A stretch of DNA of 64,000 nucleotides. Origin: Phaeodactylibacter sp. Its GTDB lineage: Bacteria; Bacteroidota; Bacteroidia; Chitinophagales; Saprospiraceae. Under the pieces are notes generated by a model, which was given only the letters and a program-made list of their open reading frames with translations, was not told the DNA's origin and did no database searches. Below are positions 28,037 to 35,894 of the stretch, piece after piece; position 1 is the first letter of the stretch, and each line of letters starts with the position of its first letter. The position numbers and the translations under genes were made by a program. The stretch is taken from the NCBI GenBank assembly GCA_024102975.1, contig JAGFJD010000060.1:33860-97859 (forward strand), read 5' to 3'.

Positions 28037-29302
28037 CTATTGCCGGGCAATCATCACTTTTTCCGTGAACACCCGGCCTTCCTGTTCTACGGTAAGCAGG
28101 AGCAGGCCCTCAGGAATGCCCTGCAGGCCGATGCGCTGGTCGTACCGGCCTTCAAAATCCTGGATGTATTCCTTGTAAACCTGCTGGCCGGCGGCATCGA
28201 GCAGCCGTATGGTGACCGGTGCCTGTTCGCCGGTGAAGCGCACCGTCAACTCGTTGTCCGCCGGGTTGGGGAAGGCTTCAAAAGCTTCGAGTTCGAGGGC
28301 AGGGCGGGTTTCACCGGGTTCCGGGGCATGCTCATCCTCACGTTCCATAATCAGATCGCCGTCCTTAAGGATGATCACCTTGTGGCGGCCGGCGGCTTTT
28401 TTGCCCTCATCACTGAAAAAGTGGATGTCGCGGCCATCGTCGCCCAGTTTAAATTCGTAAGCGAACGGGGCGGAATCCCTGCCTTTCAGAATGGCTTCCA
28501 CAACCATTGCCTGCCCTTCTCTATCGAGGCCGACCAATACCTTATCGCCAGGCGCCTTGCCGCCGAGCACTTCGACCAGGGCCTTGTAATCGCCGATCTT
28601 TTCCTCATCAACAGAAGTGATGATGTCGCCCTTCCGGATACCCGCTTCTTCGGCAGCGCTGCCTTCAAAGACCTCCAGGACGGCCGTGCCCTTGCCGCTG
28701 AGGATTTCTACCTTCTCCACGTCTCCGTTCTCATGGGCCATCTCTATTTCCTGGCCTATCTTTACGCCAAGCAACGCCTTGTTGGGAGGCGCAGGAAAGG
28801 TAAAATCTTCGCCCTCCAGGCTCCGGAAATGCAGGCCTTTCTGTTCCAGGCGCTGCTCCAGCTCTTCCGGCAAGCCGCCCAGGCCCTGCCATTCGATCAC
28901 TTCGCCATCCGGTTCGATGCGGATTTTCAGGTTCTTCATGCCATCCTCCAGTTCGTCCACCTCCACCTCGATGTTTCGAAGTTGCTCGTCCAGGCCCTCC
29001 AGGTGTTCTTCCAGCTCCATGCCCAGGCCATCCAGCTCGATGTCGATGTCGTCCAGGCTTTCCCATTCGGCATTGTCTTTGCCAAGTTTAATGATCACGT
29101 GCCCGCTTTCGTCTTTCCATTCCAGCTTTTCATCGCCGTCTGCTTCCCGGACGATCTTCTCCACCACCTTATTTCCATTTTCGTCGACGGACTTTTTGAT
29201 AACGACAATTTTCTGTTTGCCTTTTTCCGGCTCTTCCTGGGCCAGGAGCAGGCCGGGCAGCAGGGCCGCCAGGGCCAGTATTAAGGTCCACTTCGTTTTC
29301 AT
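28037..29302 (-). CDS. secreted PDZ-domain protein with T9SS sorting domain
   Basis: A 421-aa protein with a signal peptide (MKTKWTLILALAALLPGLLLAQ). An acidic, partly coiled region follows (25-170). The PDZ domain lies at about 175-270, with the carboxylate-binding loop region ALLGVKIG and AAEEAGIRKGDIITSVDEE. A type A T9SS C-terminal domain ends the protein (about 340-421, FEAFPNPADNELTVRF to VMIARQ). There is no protease domain, so it is probably a binding or scaffold protein at the surface. It lies 17 nt after blaR1 and is the third gene of the blaI-blaR1-PDZ operon, so it is probably under BlaI control. It ends convergently, 7 nt from the LytTR gene. Confidence 0.85.
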   Translation of the reverse strand: MKTKWTLILALAALLPGLLLAQEEPEKGKQKIVVIKKSVDENGNKVVEKIVREADGDEKLEWKDESGHVIIKLGKDNAEWESLDDIDIELDGLGMELEEHLEGLDEQLRNIEVEVDELEDGMKNLKIRIEPDGEVIEWQGLGGLPEELEQRLEQKGLHFRSLEGEDFTFPAPPNKALLGVKIGQEIEMAHENGDVEKVEILSGKGTAVLEVFEGSAAEEAGIRKGDIITSVDEEKIGDYKALVEVLGGKAPGDKVLVGLDREGQAMVVEAILKGRDSAPFAYEFKLGDDGRDIHFFSDEGKKAAGRHKVIILKDGDLIMEREDEHAPEPGETRPALELEAFEAFPNPADNELTVRFTGEQAPVTIRLLDAAGQQVYKEYIQDFEGRYDQRIGLQGIPEGLLLLTVEQEGRVFTEKVMIARQ

Positions 29303-29319
29303 GATCCAAATTTTTTAGA

Positions 29320-31551
29320 TTACCTTGCCTGTGATTTCTTATTGATCCGGATGTGGGTATCTTCATCCACCTCTTCTCCGGTAGTTTCCTGCCAGAGCTT
29401 TTTATATTTCTCAAAAGTAGCCTGTGGCTGCTTCTTCCCTTCGACCTTCATCCAGCCCTTTCCCGAGAGTTCAAACCGGTAGTTGGCGGCGGTTTCGATC
29501 AGGCCATCGGCCAGCAGTTGTTTTTCCAGGGCGCTCTGGGTTTTGCCTCCAACTCCGGTATCCTCTGCAGAAAAGAAAAACGCATTGCCCTGGGGCACGA
29601 AGTGCAATTCCCCCTCTTCAAGGCGCATCCGCATCTCGCCGTGGTTCAGCCGCATCTGTTCGCGGTATTGCTCCATCGCTGCGCGGGTTCGCTCGCGGAT
29701 ATCGTCCTGCCGGGCCTTCAGCTCGCTGAGCAGGCGCTCGCGCTCGGCGGTGCGCTCCTGGCGCAATTGCTCATGGGCTCTTCTCATATCTTCCTGGATC
29801 CGTTCGCGCTCGGCGCGGTACCGTTCCATCAGTTCCTGGTATTCTTTTCTTTTTTCATCATCCGCACCCAACCAGAAGCGGGAGGTGCCGTCATCCGCCC
29901 GGAAATGAAACAGCCGCGGGCCGGTTTCTTCGACGATCACTTTGGTTTCGCCGTCGGCCAGCTCTTCGCCGTCGAGGTAAATGCTGTGGCCATCCTCCTC
30001 GTCGGCCACGATCAGCTCGATCTTTTCCCCGTCCATTTTTTCGATGATGATGGCGGTGCGGCCGTCGTCCTGCTTTTTGGCGGTGACCTGGTTTACGTCC
30101 TTACGGCCAAGAAAACCCCGGAGCGCGGGAGGTGCCGGAGGTGCCGGGGGTGCCGGAACTACGCTTGGCGCCGGGGGTGCCGGAGCGGCAGGGGGAGCGG
30201 GCGGGGCCGGCGGGCGGGGCGGTTTCGGGACATCGCTCAGAAGCTCTTCCACCATTCCTTCGTATTGTTCCAGTTCGCTTTCCGGTATTTCCTTCCCGTC
30301 GATCTCCAGCTTTACGATCTTTTGATCCCTGATGCGGGCTTTTACCTCCTTGCCATTCTTGTGAGAGTGGTAATCAACATTGCCTTTGGGCAGGGTATCT
30401 GGATGAATCAGGGCGGGCAGGGCGTTTTCTGCCGGGTTCAGCGATTGGAGTACTTCCGGATTCAGGCCAGGCAGCCGTTTCAGCGGATTGGCGACGGATT
30501 CCTCCTCTGCCGGGTGGCCGGCGCTGAAAGAAAGGAATACAATGGCCGCCAGTAACAGAGCCGTTGCTGTGAATTTTTCCATGATGTTGGATTTGTTTTG
30601 CGGTTGGTTAAGAATCCGCTTTACCCGGTGGAGCAGGCGCCCTTTACCCTTGCGGGCAAGGGCCATGGCCATGCGGGGGCTTCTCTGGCTGTCTTCTTCG
30701 ATCTTCACCAGGGCTTTGGCGTAGGCCAGGGAATTGCCGCACAGCGCTACGGCGATGTCGTCGCAGCAGTTCTCCCGCTCCATCCGGATATTGGCGGAGA
30801 TCCACCAAACAGCCGGGTTAAAATAATATAGTGCTTCAATAAGTGATTGCAGGATGTTGAAGAGGTAATCCCTCCGGTAAATGTGGGCCAGCTCGTGAGC
30901 CAGCACGGCCTCCACCTGTTCGGCGGACAGGCCGTTGACGGCGCCGACGGGCAGGAGGACCACCGGTTTTAAATAGCCGATGACCATCGGTGACCTTACC
31001 AGGGCAGACTCCAGTAGCCGGACAGGGCGGCGCAGCCTGAGCTGTGCGGCCAGCTGCTCCGCGCGCTGCTGCCAGGGGCCGGGGAGCGGCGCCACCCGGG
31101 CGTACCGGAGGTGCTGGACGTAGGCGATGCCGCCCATCAGGCGCAACAGGAAAAAAGCCACGCCCAGGAACCAGATGCACAGGATCAGCGGCAGGTGTTC
31201 TTCGAAATAGGTTTCGAGGCCCTGCAGCATGCCGGCCAGAGCCGGGACCTGCGGATCTGCCTGGTAAGGCATAAGGCCGGCAGCAGCCTCACCCGCACCG
31301 CCGGCAGCTCCGCTTTCCGCCGCCGGATAGTAAGCGGCAAAGGTGGCGGCCGAAGCTGCCAGCAAGAGGAGAAGCGCAAAATTGGCCAGCACGTACCGGA
31401 GGTTGGCCGGCCGCTGCTGCAGCCCGATCAGGGCGCCGGCCAGCAGCAGTGCGATGAGCATGCCCTGCCACAGGGAGTGGACAACCGTCCATCCCAGTGC
31501 ATAAGCTACATCGCCGCTGAGAAAAGTATATACAGAATTCATAGAATGCAA
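29320..31551 (-). CDS. BlaR1-type M56 membrane metallopeptidase
   Basis: A 743-aa membrane sensor peptidase. The N-terminal 320 residues hold transmembrane helices (about 17-45, 55-75, 118-140, 325-345) and the cytosolic M56 zinc-protease domain with HELAH (219-223). In the BlaR1/MecR1 family this protease acts when the sensor is triggered and leads to loss of the BlaI repressor. Unlike beta-lactam sensors, the 400-residue C-terminal part has no penicillin-binding (SxxK) domain. Instead it has a proline-rich stretch (about 440-475), a beta region and a long charged coiled coil rich in Arg/Glu (about 565-650). The signal it senses is therefore probably not a beta-lactam. It follows blaI by 14 nt. 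Confidence 0.88.
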   Translation of the reverse strand: MHSMNSVYTFLSGDVAYALGWTVVHSLWQGMLIALLLAGALIGLQQRPANLRYVLANFALLLLLAASAATFAAYYPAAESGAAGGAGEAAAGLMPYQADPQVPALAGMLQGLETYFEEHLPLILCIWFLGVAFFLLRLMGGIAYVQHLRYARVAPLPGPWQQRAEQLAAQLRLRRPVRLLESALVRSPMVIGYLKPVVLLPVGAVNGLSAEQVEAVLAHELAHIYRRDYLFNILQSLIEALYYFNPAVWWISANIRMERENCCDDIAVALCGNSLAYAKALVKIEEDSQRSPRMAMALARKGKGRLLHRVKRILNQPQNKSNIMEKFTATALLLAAIVFLSFSAGHPAEEESVANPLKRLPGLNPEVLQSLNPAENALPALIHPDTLPKGNVDYHSHKNGKEVKARIRDQKIVKLEIDGKEIPESELEQYEGMVEELLSDVPKPPRPPAPPAPPAAPAPPAPSVVPAPPAPPAPPALRGFLGRKDVNQVTAKKQDDGRTAIIIEKMDGEKIELIVADEEDGHSIYLDGEELADGETKVIVEETGPRLFHFRADDGTSRFWLGADDEKRKEYQELMERYRAERERIQEDMRRAHEQLRQERTAERERLLSELKARQDDIRERTRAAMEQYREQMRLNHGEMRMRLEEGELHFVPQGNAFFFSAEDTGVGGKTQSALEKQLLADGLIETAANYRFELSGKGWMKVEGKKQPQATFEKYKKLWQETTGEEVDEDTHIRINKKSQAR

Positions 31552-31565
31552 AGAGTTTTAGTGGC

Positions 31566-31964
31566 TTAGGCCGGCTCGTCGCCGCCCGATTCCATCTTCT
31601 CGATCAGGGCTTTAATCTCGTCCAGTTCTTCCGGAGAGGCCTGGTGGTTGCCGAGGGCCTGCATGACCAGCTTCATGGCAGAACCCCGGAAAGTGGTATC
31701 CACAAACTTCTGCAGCAGCCGCTTCTGAGTGTCCGCCTCGCTGACGGCCGCCTGGTAGATGTGCGTCCGGCTATCGGTATTGCGCCAAACCAGGCCCTTC
31801 TCGGCCATGATCTGCATCAATTTGAGGGTGGTGGTGTATCCGACTTCCCGCTCCTCGTTCAGCTTGTCGTTGACAAACCGGACCGGCGAAGGGCCGTGCT
31901 GCCAGAGAACCTGGAGTATCTCCAGCTCCGATTCCGTTGGCTTGGGAATTAATCTTTGATCCAT
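31566..31964 (-). CDS. BlaI/MecI/CopY-family repressor
   Basis: A 132-aa winged-helix repressor. The N-terminus (PTESELEILQVLWQHGPSPV, VNDKLNEEREVGYTTTLKLM) is the DNA-recognition part of the BlaI family, followed by TYQ-like Thr-His-Ile-Tyr-Gln (SRTHIYQAAV) and the C-terminal dimerisation helices. In relatives it is inactivated by proteolysis after BlaR1 is triggered. Two 16-bp palindromes upstream of its own gene (31978-31993 and 32034-32049) are probably its operators, so the operon is autoregulated. Confidence 0.93.
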   Translation of the reverse strand: MDQRLIPKPTESELEILQVLWQHGPSPVRFVNDKLNEEREVGYTTTLKLMQIMAEKGLVWRNTDSRTHIYQAAVSEADTQKRLLQKFVDTTFRGSAMKLVMQALGNHQASPEELDEIKALIEKMESGGDEPA

Positions 31965-31977
31965 GGCCAGTTATTTA

Positions 31978-31993
31978 TACGAATCATTTCGTA
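31978..31993. promoter_or_regulatory. BlaI operator, proximal
   Basis: TACGAATCATTTCGTA is a perfect 6-bp-arm palindrome with a 4-nt centre, 14 nt upstream of the blaI start codon. It shares the same arms with the distal site. Confidence 0.75.
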
Positions 31994-32023
31994 CACAATA
32001 ATAAGCGAAGGAATCCACAAACG

Positions 32024-32058
32024 CAAAAATAAATACGAATATTTTCGTACTTTAACAA
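32024..32058 (-). promoter_or_regulatory. blaI promoter with overlapping distal BlaI operator
   Basis: On the minus strand TATTTTTG (32024-32031) matches the -7 box; a TTG (32056-32058) lies 24 nt upstream. The palindrome TACGAATATTTTCGTA (32034-32049) sits between the two, so a bound repressor would block the polymerase. Confidence 0.7.
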
Positions 32059-32178
32059 GTGTTAACTTTCCCCGTAAAAAAGACAGGGGAATGAACAGCA
32101 GGGATGCAGAAAGGGGCAGAATTTGCGATGCGCACTCCGGACAGGAAGCCCCGAATAGCAAATAGTCGCCAAAATTCC

Positions 32179-32186
32179 TAACTTTG
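32179..32186 (+). promoter_or_regulatory. -7 box of the 323-aa lipoprotein gene
   Basis: TAACTTTG matches TAnnTTTG, 47 nt before the start codon. No clear -33 TTG is visible. Confidence 0.45.
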
Positions 32187-32233
32187 CCGTTGCCGGCACG
32201 GGCTGGCAAAACTTAACCAAAACTGTCACTTCA

Positions 32234-33205
32234 ATGAGAATCGCATTGCCTTTCGTCATCGGCATCTGCCTCTTCGCTTTCACGTCCTGTGGAGGCGGCG
32301 CTTCGTCCGGCCAGGAGCAAAACGCCGGCACGGCCACAGATACTTCCGGCATCCAGGAAGGCGGAGAGCCCGCCGGATACGAAAACGCCCGGCGGCGGGC
32401 CAGCCACGACTGTAAAGTGTCCGGCGATATCCTGGAAGGCAACCAGTTCTGGATCCGGGATCAGGAGATACTGGTCGTCGTAAAGGCCGATTCCAGTACG
32501 CTGGATGCCGACTACGGGCCCAGCCACCGCGTCCTGGAAGTATACGACACCAAAAACTGCACGCGCATCGAGCGCTCGGTGCTGCCGGTTGACGTCAGCC
32601 CGGACTTTCCCTACCTCATCGCCGAGATCACCTACAACAACAGCAGCCAGCTGGTGGCAGTCCATGGCTTCAGCCTGATCTATATATATGACATCGAAAA
32701 CCGCCGCTTGCTGCCCCAACTCAAGCCGCAGTACAGGACGGAACGCTCCGGAGTGGACGCCCAGTCGGGCATGATCCAGCGCCTGGAGGTCTGGGAAAAA
32801 TACCTGGTGGGCTACGCCCGCGACTACGGCAGCTTCGCCTTCGACCTGAGCGACAAGCAAAACCCGAAGCCGGTGCCGGCGTTCGCTGAATACGAAGTGG
32901 AAACCCAGGTGTTTCACTCCATCTTCCTCCTGGAATCCCAGGGCGGCTACCAGGCCATCATGCCCAGCTTCGATTACGAAACGGATACCTTCTCCATCAA
33001 CCCGGCCTTTGCCGCTCCCCTCGCCCTGAACACCGACGTGCCGAAAAATGCCCGGAACAACCGCTTCCTGGTGCTGCGCCGCGCCAACGAGGAAAAAACA
33101 GCCCTCGCTTTCGACCTTAAGGACCGCGAAGCCGTCTCCCTGCCCGCCAACATCGCTACCCAGCAGACCAAAAGTGTGCTGGACTGGCTGCGGCAGAATG
33201 GGTGA
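32234..33205 (+). CDS. hypothetical lipoprotein
   Basis: A 323-aa protein with a lipoprotein signal (MRIALPFVIGICLFAFTSCG, lipobox Cys19) followed by a Gly/Ser-rich linker, so it is probably anchored in the outer membrane. The rest looks like a single beta-rich domain with phrases such as HRVLEVYDTKNC, VHGFSLIYIYDIENRR and FAFDLSDKQNPKPV, reminiscent of beta-propeller blades, but I do not recognise a family. It is monocistronic and divergent from blaI, sharing a 270-nt regulatory region with it. Confidence 0.8.
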   Translation: MRIALPFVIGICLFAFTSCGGGASSGQEQNAGTATDTSGIQEGGEPAGYENARRRASHDCKVSGDILEGNQFWIRDQEILVVVKADSSTLDADYGPSHRVLEVYDTKNCTRIERSVLPVDVSPDFPYLIAEITYNNSSQLVAVHGFSLIYIYDIENRRLLPQLKPQYRTERSGVDAQSGMIQRLEVWEKYLVGYARDYGSFAFDLSDKQNPKPVPAFAEYEVETQVFHSIFLLESQGGYQAIMPSFDYETDTFSINPAFAAPLALNTDVPKNARNNRFLVLRRANEEKTALAFDLKDREAVSLPANIATQQTKSVLDWLRQNG

Positions 33206-33235
33206 GGAGGCCGGTGTACGGTGTACGGAGGTGTG
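33206..33235. repeat. GTGTACG repeat
   Basis: Two abutting GTGTACG units follow the stop of the lipoprotein gene. The same doublet recurs at about 48920-48936, so it appears to be part of an interspersed intergenic repeat. Confidence 0.4.
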
Positions 33236-33419
33236 GCGACATACAACCGGACCGACAAATACTTACTTAGGATAGGGCCTACCTGTACCTGCCAGATTTC
33301 ACGCAGGCTCTCGTGTTGCTGAACCCGGCAGGTTGGCTCGGTGGAATTGCTGCCCAGGAGCCTGTCCGGCGGGTTGCAATCCCTCCTTTTTAGGCATATC
33401 TTTGCAAAAAACGACATAC

Positions 33420-33635
33420 ATGGCGACAGCAGCATCTGCAGGAGAAGAAACATCAGGAAAAAAGAACCGGCGGAGAAGGCGCGGACATTGGTTGCTCTTT
33501 CCGGAGTTCCAGAAAGTGTATGCTTATACTGGCCCGGAGGAAGTCGCCATCTGTAAAGGAGAGGCCATTTGCAGTGCGGAAAAAGCCATTCCCGGCTTCC
33601 CGACCAGCGCGGCCGACCTGTTTCGGAAAGGCTGA
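33420..33635 (+). CDS. small protein resembling the C-terminal end of an Uma2-type nuclease domain
   Basis: A 71-aa frame from ATG 33420, preceded by a -7 box TATCTTTG (33397-33406 region). The N-terminal 23 residues are polar and basic (KKNRRRRRGH). The rest (WLLFPEFQKVYAYTGPEEV and AIPGFPTSAADLF) looks like the last strand and closing helix of Uma2/DUF820 restriction-endonuclease-fold proteins, whose C-termini read roughly W-DP--V-VY and GF-L---ELF. The catalytic half is absent, so this is either a remnant or a short stand-alone protein. The family link is inferred by eye. Confidence 0.5.
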   Translation: MATAASAGEETSGKKNRRRRRGHWLLFPEFQKVYAYTGPEEVAICKGEAICSAEKAIPGFPTSAADLFRKG

Positions 33636-33678
33636 ATTCCCGCCCCTCACTGATTGTGTTATTTAAACACTATATAAG

Positions 33679-34182
33679 ATGATACACCGGACCGCGTGCC
33701 TGGCGCTTGCGTTTTTCCTCTTGGCTGCCCATCCCGCCCAAACCCAACGGATGGACAATAAGAAAATGGAGAAAATATTTGCGAAGGAAGCCATTCAGGT
33801 GGAGGGCGAGCCGGGCGCGTGGATGGCCTATTTCAACGACCACATCCTGCTGGTCATCACCGACGAGCGGAACAACCGCATGCGGATTTTCACGCCGATC
33901 GAGGAAGAGGACGCCGCCAGCCCGGCCCAGATGTCGCGCATGCTGAAAGCCAACTTTCACTCGGCCCTCGACGCCAAGTACAGCATCTACGAGGGTTTCG
34001 TGGTCAGCGTTTTTACCCACCCCCTGCGGGAACTGACCGAGGGCCAGTTGCTGGACGCCCTGCGGCAGGTCTCCAAACTGGCGGAAACCTACGGCACTAC
34101 CTACTCCAGCACCGACCTGATCTTCGGGGGGGAGGAGGAAGAACAACAGGAAGAGGAGAAGCCGGTGGAGAAAAGATCGTGA
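33679..34182 (+). CDS. hypothetical secreted protein
   Basis: A 167-aa protein with a signal peptide (MIHRTACLALAFFLLAAHPA). The mature part has an alpha/beta pattern (KMEKIFAKEAIQVEGEPGAW, HILLVITDERNNRMRIFTPI) that recalls small YbjN/chaperone-like folds, but I cannot assign it. It ends in a Glu-rich tail (EEEEQQEEEKPVEK). It lies 43 nt after the Uma2-like frame and 122 nt before the second DUF2141 gene on the same strand. Confidence 0.75.
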   Translation: MIHRTACLALAFFLLAAHPAQTQRMDNKKMEKIFAKEAIQVEGEPGAWMAYFNDHILLVITDERNNRMRIFTPIEEEDAASPAQMSRMLKANFHSALDAKYSIYEGFVVSVFTHPLRELTEGQLLDALRQVSKLAETYGTTYSSTDLIFGGEEEEQQEEEKPVEKRS

Positions 34183-34304
34183 AGAATTTATGATGTGCGA
34201 TGTTTGAGGTGCGGTGTGCTGTGAACTGGCCGGGCAACGCCGGCAGGAAATAATACGACAACATAACAATCCTGTATACCTTCTATTGACCCAACAATCC
34301 AACC

Positions 34305-34751
34305 ATGACAACAATACTCTGGATGAGCCTGATGCTTTCCCCCACGGCGGGGCCTTCCTCCCAGACGGATACCGGCCTGCTGGTTTTAAACATCCGGAAC
34401 CTGGAGACGGCGCGGGGCGAAATTCATATCGCTTTATACAACAGTGAGGCAGATTTTATGAACATCGGGAAACGGGTGGCCGGGCTGTCCCTCCCGGTAA
34501 AGTCAGTAGAACCGCTGAAGGCGGAACTGGGCCGTTTCCCTTTCGGCACCTACGCCATCGCCATTTTTCACGACCTCAATGGCAACGGGGAACTGGATAA
34601 AAACTCCTTCGGCATCCCTACCGAGCCTTATGCCTTTTCCAACAACCCCAGGGCGAAGTGGCGGGCGCCGACCTTCCGGGAAACCCGCTTTGAACTGCGC
34701 CGGCCAAAACTGGAGCTGGATATTGAGCTGAAGCGGTGGAAAGATTATTGA
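34305..34751 (+). CDS. DUF2141 family secreted protein (second copy)
   Basis: A 148-aa paralogue of the protein at 26666-27130, with the same landmarks: a short hydrophobic N-terminus, GEIHIALYNSEADFM, FGTYAIAIFHDLNGNGELD and GIPTEPYAFSNN. The acidic loop DLNGNGELD is conserved between the copies. The gene ends 4 nt from the convergent LytS-type kinase gene, just as the first copy lies next to the LytTR gene, which hints at a shared regulon (inference). Confidence 0.85.
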   Translation: MTTILWMSLMLSPTAGPSSQTDTGLLVLNIRNLETARGEIHIALYNSEADFMNIGKRVAGLSLPVKSVEPLKAELGRFPFGTYAIAIFHDLNGNGELDKNSFGIPTEPYAFSNNPRAKWRAPTFRETRFELRRPKLELDIELKRWKDY

Positions 34752-34755
34752 TTCC

Positions 34756-35808
34756 TCACACCCCCACCGGCGCCCCGATCAACGGCAAACTCACCGTAAA
34801 AAACTCCTTTGTCTCGATCACATCTACCTTTTCCTCCGAGAAAAAGGCGTAGCGGTTCCGGATGTTCTGCAGGCCCAGGTTGGTGGAGGGCATGGCCTGG
34901 CGCTTGCGCTGCAGGTTGTTGCGCACCACGAGGCGCTGGTTTTCCACCCAAAGCTCGATCCGCAGCGGCCGCTCGTCGGAGATGATGTTATGCTTGACCG
35001 CATTTTCGAACAGGATTTGCAACGACAAGGGCACCAACTGCAGGTTCTGTGCCTCTGCCGGCACCCGGAGGTCTGCCCGGAAGTTGTCGCCGAAGCGCTC
35101 CCGGACGAGGAAGAGGTAGGCCTGCAGGAAATTCAGCTCCTCTTCCAGGGAGATCAGCTTCTTGTCCCGGATTTCCAGGATATAGCGGTAGACTTTGGAA
35201 AGCTTCTGCACGAAATGCACGGCCCGCTCCGGGTCTTCCGGAATGATGTAGGTGAGCGTGTTGAGGCTGTTGAACAGAAAGTGGGGATTGACCTGGCTTT
35301 TGAGGCCTTCCAGCTGGGATTCGATGTTCTCCCGCTTGAGCTTTTCGGCTTCCACGATGGCCCTCCGCCAGCGGTCGTACAGGAAAGCGCTTTCGTAAAG
35401 CGTACTCACCAGGGCGACGATCATCAGGGTACCTACCGTATAATCAAAATCGGTCACGCCTTCCTGCTGGGGAACGCCCAGAAAAACATGGACATGGTCC
35501 AGCGACCAGTTGACTACGGCGTAAACGGCCAGGACAGCCAGGGATACATAGATAATACGCTTGCGGGTTTCCTGCTGGCCGGGAAAACGGCGGCGAAAGT
35601 ATATGAAGATCGTCCGGCAGGACATCCAATAGGCAACGGTATACATCATGGCGACGCCCCACTCCGGGAAATAGGCCACCAGCCCGTCAGCCAGAGTCGC
35701 CTTAAAAAAAAGCAGGGGGATACAAAAAGACAAAGCAGGAATGCCCAGTATCAGGAACCAGGTATCGTCGAAGCCTAAAACCTCCTTTACGTTTTTCTGT
35801 TTGCTCAT
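34756..35808 (-). CDS. LytS-type sensor histidine kinase
   Basis: A 350-aa membrane kinase, started at ATG 35808 (MSKQKNVKEV). The frame is open to 35898, but that would overlap the TonB receptor gene. Four transmembrane helices (about 17-38, 48-70, 86-104, 122-142) form the sensor. The His_kinase domain follows, with His176 in SQVNPHFLFNSLNTL and a HATPase region with ILFENAVKHNIIS and GLQNIRNRYAFF. The gene lies 86 nt downstream of the TonB receptor gene. The probable partner is the LytTR regulator at 27271-28029 (inference from family pairing). Confidence 0.92.
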   Translation of the reverse strand: MSKQKNVKEVLGFDDTWFLILGIPALSFCIPLLFFKATLADGLVAYFPEWGVAMMYTVAYWMSCRTIFIYFRRRFPGQQETRKRIIYVSLAVLAVYAVVNWSLDHVHVFLGVPQQEGVTDFDYTVGTLMIVALVSTLYESAFLYDRWRRAIVEAEKLKRENIESQLEGLKSQVNPHFLFNSLNTLTYIIPEDPERAVHFVQKLSKVYRYILEIRDKKLISLEEELNFLQAYLFLVRERFGDNFRADLRVPAEAQNLQLVPLSLQILFENAVKHNIISDERPLRIELWVENQRLVVRNNLQRKRQAMPSTNLGLQNIRNRYAFFSEEKVDVIETKEFFTVSLPLIGAPVGV

Positions 35809-35894
35809 GGTTGGTAAAATATGAATTTTCTTTATAATCCGTTTGGTTGCCTTACCCGGAAATGCCTGGCAGGCAACCAAACGGATTTTAAAGA

